Assembly: GCA_002746355.1 (NCBI GenBank)
Contig: NVWX01000007.1
Coordinates: forward strand, 45,555-50,783
DNA from: Dehalococcoidia bacterium
GTDB taxonomy: Bacteria > Chloroflexota > Dehalococcoidia > Lucifugimonadales > UBA3495
Reading direction: 5' to 3'
Length of the DNA: 5,229 nt
Shown here: one piece after another, positions 5,165 through 5,229 of the stretch
How the letters are laid out: each line of letters starts with the position of its first letter
How positions within the stretch are numbered: position 1 is the stretch's first letter
Notes under the pieces: model-generated
What the model saw: only the letters and a program-made list of their open reading frames with translations
Databases searched by the model: none
Told to the model about the DNA's origin: nothing
Translations under genes and position numbers: made by a program

Positions 5165-5189
5165 GTAGGCGCGGGTTTTTAACCCGCCC
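5165..5189. repeat. GTAGG-type hairpin repeat, third copy
   Basis: GTAGG is followed by GCGGGTT (5171-5177), loop TTT, AACCCGC (5181-5187) and CC. It resembles the 1662-1686 hairpin, with GTAGG leading into a GCGGGT/ACCCGC stem, but carries a base change that shortens the outer pairing. It lies 40 bases from the palindrome at 5088-5124, so two members are clustered here. Confidence 0.6.
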
Positions 5190-5229
5190 TGCCATGCACC
5201 AAACAAGATTCAATAAACAAGACACCCCA

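Larger units (their letters stand above)
4962..5229. other. Gene-free upstream region with palindromic repeats
   Basis: No convincing gene is present here. An 82-codon open frame on the minus strand (5206-4958) shows no domain and runs through the repeats. The stretch holds a near-palindrome ATCGCCGG-T-CCGGTGAT (5016-5032, one G/T mismatch), a long palindrome at 5088-5124 and a GC-rich hairpin at 5165-5189. The final 40 bases show nothing further. Confidence 0.6.

Noticed and set aside
4958..5206. An 82-codon minus-strand open frame upstream of hpaB
   Set aside because: It runs through two palindromic repeats and the hpaB -35 box, has low-similarity composition, and shows no domain or clear start signal.

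Overview
The window looks like bacterial chromosome of fairly high GC content, densely coding, with short palindromic repeats in the gaps. Three things suggest a Chloroflexota-type genome of the SAR202/Dehalococcoidia kind: the mix of flavin-dependent monooxygenases and ring-cleavage dioxygenases, the GTAGGGGC-type palindromes, and the CCTGAGCC/GTCGAAGGA repeat arms. This is inference from memory of such genomes. No rRNA or other phylogenetic marker is present to confirm it.

Layout. The left part is on the plus strand: the C-terminal end of a class III (LigB-type) extradiol dioxygenase (1-360), then a complete luciferase-like flavin-dependent monooxygenase (557-1639). A repeat-filled convergent gap follows (1640-1921). 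The right part is on the minus strand. In order of transcription it holds an HpaB-family aromatic hydroxylase (4881-3427), a single-domain VOC protein with a full 2-His-1-Glu metal triad (3260-2805), and a Cof-type HAD hydrolase (2665-1922). The last 348 bases (4882-5229) hold the hpaB promoter and leader plus palindromic repeats, and no credible gene.

How the genes may work together. HpaB-type enzymes hydroxylate phenols to catechols using reduced flavin, and VOC-type extradiol dioxygenases open catechol rings, so these two make a plausible hydroxylate-then-cleave pair. The other strand carries an analogous but non-homologous pair: a luciferase-like monooxygenase beside a LigB-type dioxygenase. 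The HAD hydrolase has no obvious role in this chemistry. No flavin reductase (HpaC type) is visible, so reduced flavin must come from elsewhere.

Regulation. The minus-strand genes appear to be separate transcription units rather than one operon. hpaB has a strong sigma-70-like promoter (TTGACA, 17 bp, TACACT). The VOC gene has its own promoter candidate overlapped by a perfect palindrome, and ends in a strong 13-bp-stem terminator before the HAD gene. A short element built around GGGGCCCAAAAA lies upstream of both the VOC and HAD genes. I see no defence system, CRISPR array, tRNA, or insertion sequence with a transposase. The most novel material here is regulatory and repeat structure plus the paired-oxygenase layout, not a clearly new system.
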